A DNA stretch of 27,537 bases from a virus (IMGVR_UViG_3300017727_002768:1-27537), one strand, 5' to 3'. Counted from the stretch's first letter, positions 14,922-22,168 are shown. Translations and numbers: made by a program. The notes: generated by a model not told the origin, from the sequence alone.

Positions 14922-16517
14922 ATGCCAAAAGGAACAGTTAATACTGAGTTAGTAAAACAAGCATATTCTAAAATGCAATATGACCCTGACATGCTTAGGG
15001 AATTTCAGCATTGCTGTGATCCTAACGATGGTCCTATGTATTTTATGAAGCAGTATGTGAACATACAACATCCTACTAGAGGTGGCATTCAGTTTGATCC
15101 ATACGATTATCAAGAAGATTTAATTCAAAACTACAATAATAATAGATATAGTATTAACATGCTGGGCAGACAGATGGGTAAAACCACTGTAGCGGCAGGT
15201 TATTTGTTATGGTTTGCTATGTTTAGACCTGACAGTACTATATTAGTTGCGGCCCACAAGGCGGCAGGTTCACAAGAAATCATGCAACGTATAAGATATG
15301 CGTATGAAAGTATTCCTAATCATATAAGAGCAGGTGTTGTAGAATACAATAAAATGAGTATTAGTTTTGATAATGGTAGTAGAATAGTTGCAAGTACAAC
15401 AACAGAAAATACTGGACGTGGTATGTCACTTACATTAGTTTACTTGGACGAGTTTGCATTTGTTCCACCCAGAATAGCCAAAGAGTTTTGGACTTCATTA
15501 TCACCAACACTAGCAACAGGTGGTAAATGTATTGTTACAAGTACACCTAATAGTGACGATGATACATTTGCACAAATTTGGCATCAGGCAGTAAAAACTG
15601 TAGATGAGTATGGTAATACTTCTGATGTAGGTGTAAATGGTTTTAAAGGTTATTTGGCAAAATGGGACCAACATCCAGATAGAGATACGGAATGGAAAGA
15701 TGAAGAACAAGGTAGAATAGGTGAAGAACGTTTTAGACGTGAGCATGAATGTGAATTTATCATTTATAACGAAACACTTATAGACTCCTTAAAGTTGGCT
15801 ACTCTAAAGTACACAGACGTCTTGTACAGGCAGGGAGAAGTTCGTTGGTATAAAAGGCCCACAGCAGATAAAACTTATGTGTTAGCACTAGATCCTGCGG
15901 CTGGCACAGGCGGAGATAACTCCGCAATACAGGTAATTGAACTTCCTACAATGACACAGGTTGCAGAATGGTGTCACAATAAGACTCCAGTTGAAGGTCA
16001 AGTTAGAGTAATGAGAGAAATTTTAAAAGAGATTGACCAGTACGGAGCAAAAGAAATTTATTGGACAGTTGAGAATAATAGCATAGGTGAAGCCGCTCTT
16101 GTAGTAATCAGAGACACAGGAGAAGAAAACTTTCCAGGAAACTTTTTACATGATCCAGTAAAAGTACAAGGCAAAAGAGGAAGAAAAGGTTTCCACACAA
16201 GTTCAAAAAGTAAATTAGATGGTTGCATAACATTAAAAAGATTTGTAGAACAAGATAAAATTAAACTTTTTTCTGATGCATGTATTAGAGAATTAAAAAC
16301 ATTTGTCGCTAGAGGCAATAGTTTTTCAGCACAGCCAGGTGAAACAGATGACTTAGTAATGAGTTTAGTTATTTGTTGTAGAATGATTTCATATATTGCT
16401 TCTTTTGAAGATGATATTTTTGAAGTTGTTAACCAAAATATAGGTGATGGTAACAGGTATGACGATGATAAGCCTTTAGACGAATATGATGAACCTATGC
16501 CAATCGGACTACTTTAG
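14922..16517 (+). CDS. 17: Terminase large subunit (gp17)
   Basis: The 531-residue packaging motor and nuclease is somewhat shorter than T4 gp17 (610). The ATPase domain has Walker A 'GRQMGKTT' (82-89), Walker B 'TLVYLDEF' (171-178, D176/E177) and the coupling motif 'IVTSTPN' (about 204-210). The C-terminal RNase H-like nuclease domain carries acidic residues at D324 ('LALDPAAGTGGD'), E384 ('WTVENNSIGE') and D476/D477 ('ETDDLVMSL'). It docks at the portal and packages and cuts concatemeric DNA. The gene has its own late promoter 5 nt before the ATG and no Shine-Dalgarno sequence. Its TAG stop ends at the first base of the next late promoter. Confidence 0.95.
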   Translation: MPKGTVNTELVKQAYSKMQYDPDMLREFQHCCDPNDGPMYFMKQYVNIQHPTRGGIQFDPYDYQEDLIQNYNNNRYSINMLGRQMGKTTVAAGYLLWFAMFRPDSTILVAAHKAAGSQEIMQRIRYAYESIPNHIRAGVVEYNKMSISFDNGSRIVASTTTENTGRGMSLTLVYLDEFAFVPPRIAKEFWTSLSPTLATGGKCIVTSTPNSDDDTFAQIWHQAVKTVDEYGNTSDVGVNGFKGYLAKWDQHPDRDTEWKDEEQGRIGEERFRREHECEFIIYNETLIDSLKLATLKYTDVLYRQGEVRWYKRPTADKTYVLALDPAAGTGGDNSAIQVIELPTMTQVAEWCHNKTPVEGQVRVMREILKEIDQYGAKEIYWTVENNSIGEAALVVIRDTGEENFPGNFLHDPVKVQGKRGRKGFHTSSKSKLDGCITLKRFVEQDKIKLFSDACIRELKTFVARGNSFSAQPGETDDLVMSLVICCRMISYIASFEDDIFEVVNQNIGDGNRYDDDKPLDEYDEPMPIGLL

Positions 16518-16524
16518 ATAAATA
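16517..16524 (+). promoter_or_regulatory. T4-type late promoter 5 nt before start codon
   Basis: GATAAATA ends 5 nt before ATG 16530, and its first base is the last base of the gp17 stop codon. Stop, promoter and start thus fit in 18 bp (16515-16532). No ribosome site is present. Confidence 0.7.
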
Positions 16525-16529
16525 CAAGT

Positions 16530-17801
16530 ATGGCAATCAGTATAGAAACAGTAGCAGACAAAACATATAACCTTTTAAAAGGATATGGCTTCAAAATAGA
16601 TACTTTTAATAAAGTAGGTGAAGTTGTTGGTGACCCTTCAGAAGCAATTAGATTTTTTGTAGAAGATCCAAACTTGTTAGTTACACTTAATGTACCTGAT
16701 GAAGAAGTCAGATTAAGCATCAGTAAAAACACTGAGCAAACAGATAAATTAAGAAAACAATTAGAAAATTTAAGCAAAGATTATTTAATGAGTTTAGATT
16801 TTAGAGTATTTGGTAGAACATTAAAACCAAGTAGTGATTCAACTGACGTAGCAAAAGAGACCAAAATGAAAGAAGAAGCAATAAAAGAAGCAAGTTTAGG
16901 TCCTGTACAAGGATCTTTAAAAACAAGTTATCAACCACTGGATAATGTAAAACTAGTTGTAAAACATTCTAAACCTGTAAACGAAGAAATACGTGGTGCT
17001 AGAAGTAGAAACATTAGTAAAATATTCATTCAAGCAAATGAAGAACGTATTGCTTTCCCTAGTAAAAATTTACAAGGTGCAAGAGCAATGGCTAGACACA
17101 TTTATAATGGTGGTGTAATGCATGACTCTATCGGAGAGAGCATTGTGCAAATGTGTAAAGATTTTGCTACATTAAAAGAATTTGTACGATATGTTAATAA
17201 ACAAGGTTTAATAAATGAAGACAACCAAGAATATATAACACTTGCAAGACAGCAAATGGAAAACATTAAAAGTAACTTTAAAAAAGTTGCTGGTAGTAAG
17301 TCATATAGTAAAGCAATTGAAAGTCTCACAGATGAGTCTACTATTGATATTGTTACAGAAGTTAATTTAGAAGACCACTTTACAGAAACACACTTTGATG
17401 ATAAAGTTGGAAATGCACATGAGACACTAACAAAATTAGTAAACAGAAAAAATGCATTTGAACAGTATATTATGACAGCAATTGAAAGTGAAAATTTTGC
17501 AAATGCAAAACAAGTAATACAAGAAGAACCAATTGAGTTTGAAAATCCACATCAAAGATTAGGTTATCAAGTAGGTCAATTAAGTAGTGTTGTTAAAGAT
17601 GGTAAGTTAGCAAACTACTTAGGTGGTATTGGAAACAAATTATCCACTGGTGGACAATTAGATGCAATGGAGTATAGAGCAGTTAAGGCTTCTTTACTTT
17701 CAGCACAAAGACCACAACAAACTGTAATGGCAACAGAGATGTCCCTTGCAGAATCTAAAGAATACCAAAAATTTATAGAGAGTTTTGACGTAGAGGTATA
17801 A
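16530..17801 (+). CDS. Unknown phage protein downstream of gp17
   Basis: The 423-residue protein has no recognised family. It looks soluble and mostly helical with two parts. Residues 1-130 contain 'NLLKGYGFKIDTFNKVGEVVGD' and an acidic/basic helix 'LRKQLENLSKDYLMSLDF'. Residues 155-423 contain 'FPSKNLQGARAMARHIYNGG', 'MCKDFATLKEFVRYVNKQG' and 'LANYLGGIGNKLSTGGQLD'. Its late promoter and place next to the terminase fit a virion or morphogenesis protein. The start is 5 nt after the promoter and has no ribosome site. The stop codon lies within the late promoter of the gp32 leader. Confidence 0.8.
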   Translation: MAISIETVADKTYNLLKGYGFKIDTFNKVGEVVGDPSEAIRFFVEDPNLLVTLNVPDEEVRLSISKNTEQTDKLRKQLENLSKDYLMSLDFRVFGRTLKPSSDSTDVAKETKMKEEAIKEASLGPVQGSLKTSYQPLDNVKLVVKHSKPVNEEIRGARSRNISKIFIQANEERIAFPSKNLQGARAMARHIYNGGVMHDSIGESIVQMCKDFATLKEFVRYVNKQGLINEDNQEYITLARQQMENIKSNFKKVAGSKSYSKAIESLTDESTIDIVTEVNLEDHFTETHFDDKVGNAHETLTKLVNRKNAFEQYIMTAIESENFANAKQVIQEEPIEFENPHQRLGYQVGQLSSVVKDGKLANYLGGIGNKLSTGGQLDAMEYRAVKASLLSAQRPQQTVMATEMSLAESKEYQKFIESFDVEV

Positions 17802-17804
17802 ATA
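17797..17804 (+). promoter_or_regulatory. Exact-consensus T4 late promoter before gp32
   Basis: TATAAATA matches the T4 late consensus exactly and overlaps the preceding stop codon (17799-17801). It lies 141 nt before the gp32 ATG, so a transcript from here would carry a long structured leader. Confidence 0.8.
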
Positions 17805-17817
17805 ATATCATAACAAA

Positions 17818-17856
17818 GACAACGGTTATTGTCGAAAGACAAAAAAAGATTGACAA
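17818..17856 (+). promoter_or_regulatory. Candidate regulatory leader structure of gp32 mRNA
   Basis: TTGTC at 17829-17833 can pair with any of three GACAA copies. The upstream copy (17818-17822) gives a 6-nt loop, the one at 17838-17842 gives a GAAA tetraloop, and the one at 17852-17856 is the most distant. The stems are mutually exclusive. T4 gp32 represses its own translation through a structured leader, so a similar role is plausible but unproven. Confidence 0.4.
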
Positions 17857-17878
17857 CATGGCACAAAGAAAGTAAACT
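17850..17878 (+). promoter_or_regulatory. Possible sigma70-like promoter before gp32
   Basis: A perfect -35 TTGACA (17850-17855) is followed 17 nt later by TAAACT (4 of 6 to TATAAT). It is weaker than the other early-type promoters in the window but would give gp32 expression before the late phase. Confidence 0.45.
17858..17875 (+). other. Tiny upstream ORF (MAQRK) in gp32 leader
   Basis: ATG GCA CAA AGA AAG TAA follows an ACAAC context with no clear ribosome site. It starts with the same ten bases (ATGGCACAAA) as the second tiny ORF at 17920. It may be chance. Confidence 0.3.
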
Positions 17879-17919
17879 AAGGCACAGTAATACATAAACA
17901 CAAAGTAGTATTACACATT

Positions 17920-17934
17920 ATGGCACAAACATAG
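17920..17934 (+). other. Tiny upstream ORF (MAQT) ending in gp32 ribosome site
   Basis: ATG GCA CAA ACA TAG ends at 17934; its stop is the first part of the gp32 ribosome site TAGGAG (17932-17937). A ribosome finishing here would sit on the gp32 start region, so it could either couple or block gp32 translation. Confidence 0.35.
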
Positions 17935-17945
17935 GAGACATTATT

Positions 17946-18944
17946 ATGGCATCTTTGGCAGAAATAAGGGCTAAATTGGCAAGCATGGAGAACAACAAGA
18001 GTTCTAGCCAATCATCAACAGGCGGAGACAACGCCATTTTCCCACATTGGAATATCGACGAAGGTACAAGTACTACACTTAGATTCCTTCCTGATGAAGA
18101 TCCTAACAACACGTTTTTCTGGGTAGAAAGACAAATGATTAGGTTATCTTTTCCCGGTGTGAAAGGTGGAGACGCAAAACCTGTTACAGTACAAGTTCCC
18201 TGTAACGAAATGTACGGAGACACTTGTCCAGTATTAACTGAGGTTCGTCCTTGGTTTAAAGACGCAAGTCTAGAAGACATGGGTCGTAAATATTGGAAAA
18301 AAAGAAGTTACATATTCCAAGGATTTGTAACTGAAAATCCGTTGAATGAGGAAACACCTGAAAATCCAGTAAGGCGTTTTGTTATTTCCCCACAAATCTT
18401 TAACATTATTAAATCAGCATTGATGGACCCAGATATGGAAAACATTCCTACTGATTATGTTAATGGTACTGATTTTAGAGTTACTAAAACTACTAAAGGT
18501 CAATACGCAGATTATTCAACTTCTAAATGGGCACGAAAAGAACGTGGCTTAAATGAAGAAGAGTTAAAAGCAATTGACACAAATGGTTTACATAACTTAA
18601 ACGACTTTTTACCTAAAAGACCTGGTCCAGAAGAACTACAAGCAATTAGCGAAATGTTCCAAGCATCAGTGGATGGTGAATTATATGATGTTGAAAGATG
18701 GGGTAACTTCTACAAACCTTACGGAGTAGATGTTCCAAAAACTCAATCAACGACACCAGCGGCTCAACCTGCACCTACAGTAACAACTGAACCAGTAGCA
18801 GAAGTAAGTGCGCCGGCACCAGCAGTAGCAGAAACAACAGCACCAGTTGTTGAAACACCTGCACCTGCACCAGTACAGGAACAAGCAAGTAGTGAAAAAC
18901 CAAGTGCAGATGACATTTTGAATATGATCCGTAAAAGGTCGTAA
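17946..18944 (+). CDS. 32: Single-stranded DNA-binding protein (gp32)
   Basis: The 332-residue protein (T4 gp32 is 301) has a basic N-terminal cooperativity region, 'MASLAEIRAKLASMENN'. A core follows with 'TTLRFLPDEDPNNTFFWVERQ' and 'RKYWKKRSYIFQGFVTENP', matching the gp32 OB-fold. In T4 the core has a zinc site with a C-P-V-C pair. Here the equivalent segment has C86 and C94 ('TCPVL') but Leu at 97, so the last zinc-binding Cys is missing and zinc is probably bound differently or not at all. Residues 250-320 are a Pro/Ala/Val/Glu-rich linker ending in 'SADDILNMIRKRS', not the typical strongly acidic tail. It coats ssDNA in replication and recombination. A TAGGAG site precedes ATG 17946, and uvsX follows 11 nt after the stop. 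Confidence 0.93.
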   Translation: MASLAEIRAKLASMENNKSSSQSSTGGDNAIFPHWNIDEGTSTTLRFLPDEDPNNTFFWVERQMIRLSFPGVKGGDAKPVTVQVPCNEMYGDTCPVLTEVRPWFKDASLEDMGRKYWKKRSYIFQGFVTENPLNEETPENPVRRFVISPQIFNIIKSALMDPDMENIPTDYVNGTDFRVTKTTKGQYADYSTSKWARKERGLNEEELKAIDTNGLHNLNDFLPKRPGPEELQAISEMFQASVDGELYDVERWGNFYKPYGVDVPKTQSTTPAAQPAPTVTTEPVAEVSAPAPAVAETTAPVVETPAPAPVQEQASSEKPSADDILNMIRKRS

Positions 18945-18955
18945 GGAGATACATC

Positions 18956-20074
18956 ATGCAGAAACCATTTGACTTAACCAAGTTCAGGACGGGCATAACT
19001 AAAGGCATCACTGGAATCAGTGCAGGCTTTCATGACCCACAGGATTGGATATCAACTGGTAACTACACTTTAAATTACTTAATAAGTGGGGACTTCCATA
19101 AAGGAGTCCCTTTAGGTAAAGTTAGTGTATTTGCTGGCGAATCTGGTTCGGGTAAAAGTTTTATCTGTTCAGGTAACTTAGTGCGTAATGCACAACAACA
19201 AGGCTGTCAAGTAGTATTATTTGATAGTGAAAATGCACTTGATGAAGATTGGCTACAAGCATTAGATGTAGATACTAGTCCTGAGAAACTTCTCAAAATT
19301 AGTGTTAGCATGATTGATGATGTTGCTAAAACAATCAGTGAATTTGTAAAAGACTATAAATCTAACTATGGTGATTTACCATATGATGAACAACCTAAAA
19401 TGCTATTTGTAGTAGACAGTTTAGGTATGTTACTAACACCAACTGATGTTGCACAATTTGAAAAAGGTGACATGAAAGGTGATATGGGTAGAAAACCAAA
19501 GGCATTAACAGCCTTAGTTAGGAATACAGTTAATCAACTAGCACCACATCCAATTGGGCTTGTTGCAACTAACCATACATACGCATCACAAGATATGTTT
19601 GATCCAGATGATAAAATATCCGGCGGACAAGGTTTTGTATATGCAAGTAGTATTGTAGTAGCAACGAAAAAGTTAAAGCTCAAAGAAGATGAGGATGGTA
19701 ACAAAACTACTACTGTACAAGGTATTAGAGCGGCATGTAAAGTAATGAAAACTCATTACAGCAAACCGTTTGAAAGTGTACAGGTTAAAATACCATATGA
19801 GACAGGAATGAATCCTTACTCAGGTATTTTAGAATTGCTTGAAGCAAAAGGTATCGTTGTAAAAACTGGTAATAAACTTGAATATACATCACCTGTTACA
19901 GGCGAGATTATAAAAGAGTTTAGAAAGCAGTGGACTGAAGAACGTTTACAAGTAGTTATGGACGAGTGGAATCAAATACCATTAGTTACTGAAGATGAAG
20001 ATTTAAGTGACATTGTAGATGATGAAACTTTAGTTGATGAACCTAACATAGAGGAGTTTAATAATGAATCCTGA
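18956..20074 (+). CDS. uvsX: UvsX, RecA-like recombinase
   Basis: The 372-residue protein (T4 UvsX about 391) has Walker A 'GESGSGKS' (61-68), Walker B 'LFVVD' (150-154) and the RecA-core segment 'LVATNHTYASQDMFDPDDKISGG', where the loop contacts DNA. UvsX forms filaments on ssDNA cleared of gp32 with the help of UvsY, and drives recombination-dependent replication and repair. The C-terminus is strongly acidic ('VTEDEDLSDIVDDETLVDEP'), as in T4. AAGGAG lies just before the ATG. It follows gp32 by 11 nt and its end overlaps the next small gene by 11 nt, so gp32, uvsX and the small gene are one operon. Confidence 0.95.
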   Translation: MQKPFDLTKFRTGITKGITGISAGFHDPQDWISTGNYTLNYLISGDFHKGVPLGKVSVFAGESGSGKSFICSGNLVRNAQQQGCQVVLFDSENALDEDWLQALDVDTSPEKLLKISVSMIDDVAKTISEFVKDYKSNYGDLPYDEQPKMLFVVDSLGMLLTPTDVAQFEKGDMKGDMGRKPKALTALVRNTVNQLAPHPIGLVATNHTYASQDMFDPDDKISGGQGFVYASSIVVATKKLKLKEDEDGNKTTTVQGIRAACKVMKTHYSKPFESVQVKIPYETGMNPYSGILELLEAKGIVVKTGNKLEYTSPVTGEIIKEFRKQWTEERLQVVMDEWNQIPLVTEDEDLSDIVDDETLVDEPNIEEFNNES

Positions 20075-20294
20075 TTTACAATTATTAATAAGCACTTGGG
20101 ACACTCTCAAGAATTACATAGCCAAAAAAGACAGAGTGGAAGCCGCAGAACATATTGTTCGCGTCTTTGATGAAGAATGCGATATTGCCGGAGTGGAAGA
20201 TGAAGCAAATACTTTCGACTCTGCCTTAAAAGCCGCAGTTATTGGACACTATGGCATTGGCGAAGAAGAAGCAGAAATGGATGATTGGGATTAA
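20064..20294 (+). CDS. Small acidic protein between uvsX and uvsY
   Basis: The 76-residue protein is not recognised. It is acidic and helical ('LQLLISTWDTLKNYIAKKDRVEAAEHIVRVFDEE', then 'GEEEAEMDDWD' at the end). Its start overlaps uvsX by 11 nt with a GAGGAG ribosome site at about 20052-20057, and uvsY starts 2 nt after its stop. The tight insertion between two recombination partners suggests a role in, or co-regulation with, UvsX and UvsY. The sequence alone shows no function. Confidence 0.8.
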   Translation: MNPDLQLLISTWDTLKNYIAKKDRVEAAEHIVRVFDEECDIAGVEDEANTFDSALKAAVIGHYGIGEEEAEMDDWD

Positions 20295-20296
20295 TT

Positions 20297-20758
20297 ATGG
20301 CAGGTTGGTATAATTCAGTTGTAGAAGATTTAGGGAAAATAGTTGACTCTATTGACCACTATGAAAAGGAATTACAAGAAGCCAAATACGAATGCGGTAT
20401 TAAGGGAAGTCTAGAGAAATCTAGTTCTTCCCTTCCTGGCATCACTGAACATAGATTCAATCAATTACAAGAAATAGAAGCAATTCTAGAACACTTAAAT
20501 ATTGAACTTCGTAAGGAGAGAAGTAAAACTTTCAGAATGTATTTAGAATCCTACAATAGGACACTAAGTAGTAGAGACGCAGAAAAGTTCGTTGATAGTG
20601 AAGATAGTGTTATTAACCTAACACACCTTTGCAATCAATATAGTCTACTTAGGAACAAATACCTAGGCATCATGAAGGGATTAGATACTAAACAATGGCA
20701 GATAGGTCACATCACAAGGCTCAGAACAGCCGGAATGGAAGACATAGTAATAAGTTAA
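20297..20758 (+). CDS. uvsY: UvsY-like recombination mediator
   Basis: The 153-residue helical protein (T4 UvsY is 137) has the core 'EAILEHLNIELRKERSKTFRMYLESY' followed by 'LRNKYLGIMKGLDTKQWQIGHITRLRTAG'. This parallels the C-terminal half of T4 UvsY, where the last helix ends in '...IKHIQDMRA'. UvsY binds ssDNA and helps UvsX displace gp32. ATG 20297 is preferred: a TTG at 20285 would extend four residues back into the previous gene with no ribosome site. Location directly after uvsX and its small neighbour supports the call, and the 3' end overlaps the next gene by 64 nt. Confidence 0.78.
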   Translation: MAGWYNSVVEDLGKIVDSIDHYEKELQEAKYECGIKGSLEKSSSSLPGITEHRFNQLQEIEAILEHLNIELRKERSKTFRMYLESYNRTLSSRDAEKFVDSEDSVINLTHLCNQYSLLRNKYLGIMKGLDTKQWQIGHITRLRTAGMEDIVIS

Positions 20759-21276
20759 TTCCTTCCAAATCAATAACATACAAAAAGGTTGACAAATCCA
20801 CACAAGATGCTACTATAAGCACAATATCTAATTGGGTAGGAAATCAAGATATGGTGCATGTGGAAATCCATGGACAACTAAAAAATCGCAAATTTGTTGA
20901 AAATGTAAGCGAACTACTTCTAGAAAATATAATACCAAATAAACTTAGACGCAATGTACAAGTAGATGTTTGGATTTATAATGCAGTAGAGGAACAAGCA
21001 GGTGGGTATTGTTGGGGAGATAAAAAGAATATTGATATTGAAATAGCAAGAACATCAGATGGATATCGATATACAAGAGAAGAACTTTTATTGAATTTAA
21101 CACACGAATTAATTCATGCTAAACAGTTCATTGCAGGAGAATTATCACCTTCCAATATGAAATGGAAAAAAGCAGATTACTCTAAGGTTCCATACAGTCA
21201 TCAACCTTGGGAACGTGAAGCATATCGTTGGGAAAAGCGACTTTACGAAAAATACTTCAAAAAATTAAATGCATAA
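20695..21276 (+). CDS. Putative zinc metallopeptidase-like protein (HELIH)
   Basis: The 193-residue protein contains HExxH as 'LTHELIHAKQF' (HELIH about 137-141), and about 34 residues later 'PWEREAYRWEKRLYEKYF' could supply the third zinc ligand (E175 or a neighbour). That layout resembles small SprT-like/ImmA-like phage metallopeptidases. The N-terminal half ('VHVEIHGQLKNRKFVENV', 'KKNIDIEIARTSDG') is beta-rich. Starting at ATG 20695 gives a 64-nt overlap with uvsY and a low-complexity first 25 residues; the next in-frame ATG is at residue 53 and would remove only the N-terminal region. The true start may therefore be later or use an alternative codon. No signal peptide is seen, so it acts in the cytoplasm. 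Target unknown. Confidence 0.7.
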   Translation: MADRSHHKAQNSRNGRHSNKLIPSKSITYKKVDKSTQDATISTISNWVGNQDMVHVEIHGQLKNRKFVENVSELLLENIIPNKLRRNVQVDVWIYNAVEEQAGGYCWGDKKNIDIEIARTSDGYRYTREELLLNLTHELIHAKQFIAGELSPSNMKWKKADYSKVPYSHQPWEREAYRWEKRLYEKYFKKLNA

Positions 21277-21281
21277 TTAGG

Positions 21282-21310
21282 TTGACACACATACCAAATA
21301 ATCGTATAAT
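21282..21310 (+). promoter_or_regulatory. Sigma70-like early promoter (perfect consensus)
   Basis: TTGACA (21282-21287), a 17-nt spacer and TATAAT (21305-21310) within CGTATAAT match the bacterial housekeeping consensus exactly. It serves the small gene at 21339 and probably the exonuclease after it. Confidence 0.9.
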
Positions 21311-21338
21311 ATACATAATTTATTTTTTAGGAGTAAAA

Positions 21339-21503
21339 ATGCAAATATTTGAATATGATGAATCATTATCTTCTGAACAGAATTTTTCTGTTTGGTATGA
21401 TATGAATAGTAGAGAACGTTCTGATTGGAACGAAAAGCCTTACACATTAAAAGAAGCAAAACTTGTCTTTGAAGGCATGTATGCTGATGTAATCACTATA
21501 TAA
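21339..21503 (+). CDS. Small acidic early protein, 54 residues
   Basis: ATG 21339 is chosen because TAGGAG (21329-21334) sits 4 nt before it and the promoter at 21282-21310 is just upstream; a longer frame opening at 21228 would run through the promoter. The product ('MQIFEYDESLSSEQNFSVWYD', 'RERSDWNEKPYTLKEAKLVFEG') is acidic and unrecognised. A strong consensus promoter and a good ribosome site for such a short gene suggest an early host-directed protein, such as an inhibitor of a host enzyme. That role is inference. Confidence 0.8.
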   Translation: MQIFEYDESLSSEQNFSVWYDMNSRERSDWNEKPYTLKEAKLVFEGMYADVITI

Positions 21504-21512
21504 GGAATACTT

Positions 21513-22052
21513 ATGACCACCCACGCAATGATTGATATAGAGACTTTGGCGACTACGCCAGAAGCAGTAGTATTAAGTGTGGGTGGTGTAAAGTTCGATC
21601 CTTACACAAATGAAGAGCCACATACATTCTTTGATGCTAAACTTGATATTGATGCCCAAACAGAACTAGGCAGAGATGTCGACCAAGGCACAATAGAATG
21701 GTGGGGCAAACAATCACAAGAAATTCAGGATATAGCCTTTGCAGAAGATGGCAGAATTAAACTGGAAGACTTCACAAAATCACTTAATAAATGGCTTGTA
21801 GGCTGTGACCAAATTTGGTGCCAAGGCCCACAATTTGATATGGTCATTATTGAGAATCTATATAAAATGCTAAACACCCACACAAATTGGGCATATTGGC
21901 AAATTAGAGATAGCAGGACTGTATTCAGTTTAATGGATGTAGACCCTAGAAAAGGCGTTCAAGAAGCATTACATAGTGCTGTAGATGACGCCAAATGGCA
22001 GGCAAAATGCTTACAAACTTGCCTATTCATGCTAAACATCAAAAAAGATTAA
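21513..22052 (+). CDS. dexA: DEDDh 3'-5' exonuclease (DexA-like)
   Basis: The 179-residue protein has all DEDDh motifs: D8 and E10 in 'AMIDIETL', D109 in 'QGPQFDMVII', and H154 and D159 in 'HSAVDDAKWQ'. T4 DexA is about 227 residues, so this is a shorter member. Such enzymes digest ssDNA or RNA from the 3' end using two metal ions. It could recycle host nucleotides or trim recombination intermediates, since it lies near the UvsX/UvsY/UvsW genes. AAGGAA precedes ATG 21513. The family is clear; DNA versus RNA preference cannot be told. An A/T hairpin follows the stop. Confidence 0.87.
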   Translation: MTTHAMIDIETLATTPEAVVLSVGGVKFDPYTNEEPHTFFDAKLDIDAQTELGRDVDQGTIEWWGKQSQEIQDIAFAEDGRIKLEDFTKSLNKWLVGCDQIWCQGPQFDMVIIENLYKMLNTHTNWAYWQIRDSRTVFSLMDVDPRKGVQEALHSAVDDAKWQAKCLQTCLFMLNIKKD

Positions 22053-22053
22053 C

Positions 22054-22080
22054 TTTTTTACCACTTTTTTTGGTAAAAAG
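22054..22080 (+). terminator. A/T-rich hairpin after exonuclease gene, possible terminator
   Basis: TTTTTACCA (22055-22063) pairs with TGGTAAAAA (22071-22079), extended by a T-G pair, with a 7-nt T-rich loop. It starts 2 nt after the stop codon and ends 1 nt before the next -35 box. It lacks a T-run downstream on plus; termination efficiency is doubtful. Confidence 0.45.
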
Positions 22081-22081
22081 G

Positions 22082-22109
22082 TTGACTTCCATTCAAAAAG
22101 ACGTATAAT
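22082..22109 (+). promoter_or_regulatory. Sigma70-like early promoter for AAA+ ATPase
   Basis: TTGACT (22082-22087), a 16-nt spacer and TATAAT (22104-22109) within CGTATAAT. Predicted transcription start is near 22116, giving a leader of about 53 nt. Confidence 0.87.
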
Positions 22110-22115
22110 AGTATA

Positions 22116-22168
22116 TAAGAGTTAGGGAAAGGGTCCTTGCTCATAACATAACAGTCGGGGATGACATT
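22116..22168 (+). promoter_or_regulatory. ATPase 5' leader with antisense target at ribosome site
   Basis: The ribosome site is GGGGA (22157-22161), 7 nt before ATG 22169. GGGGATGAC (22157-22165) is perfectly complementary to GTCATCCCC (23253-23261) in the structured RNA downstream of the same gene. Other leader elements are a GTTA...TAAC pairing option and a tandem ATAACATAAC. Confidence 0.55.

Noticed and set aside
20285-20296. TTG extension of uvsY
   Set aside because: ATG 20297 is the natural start; the extension only reads through the preceding gene's end.
21228-21338. Longer N-terminus of the small gene at 21339
   Set aside because: It would translate through a perfect sigma70 promoter and the end of the metallopeptidase gene; the ribosome site points to ATG 21339.
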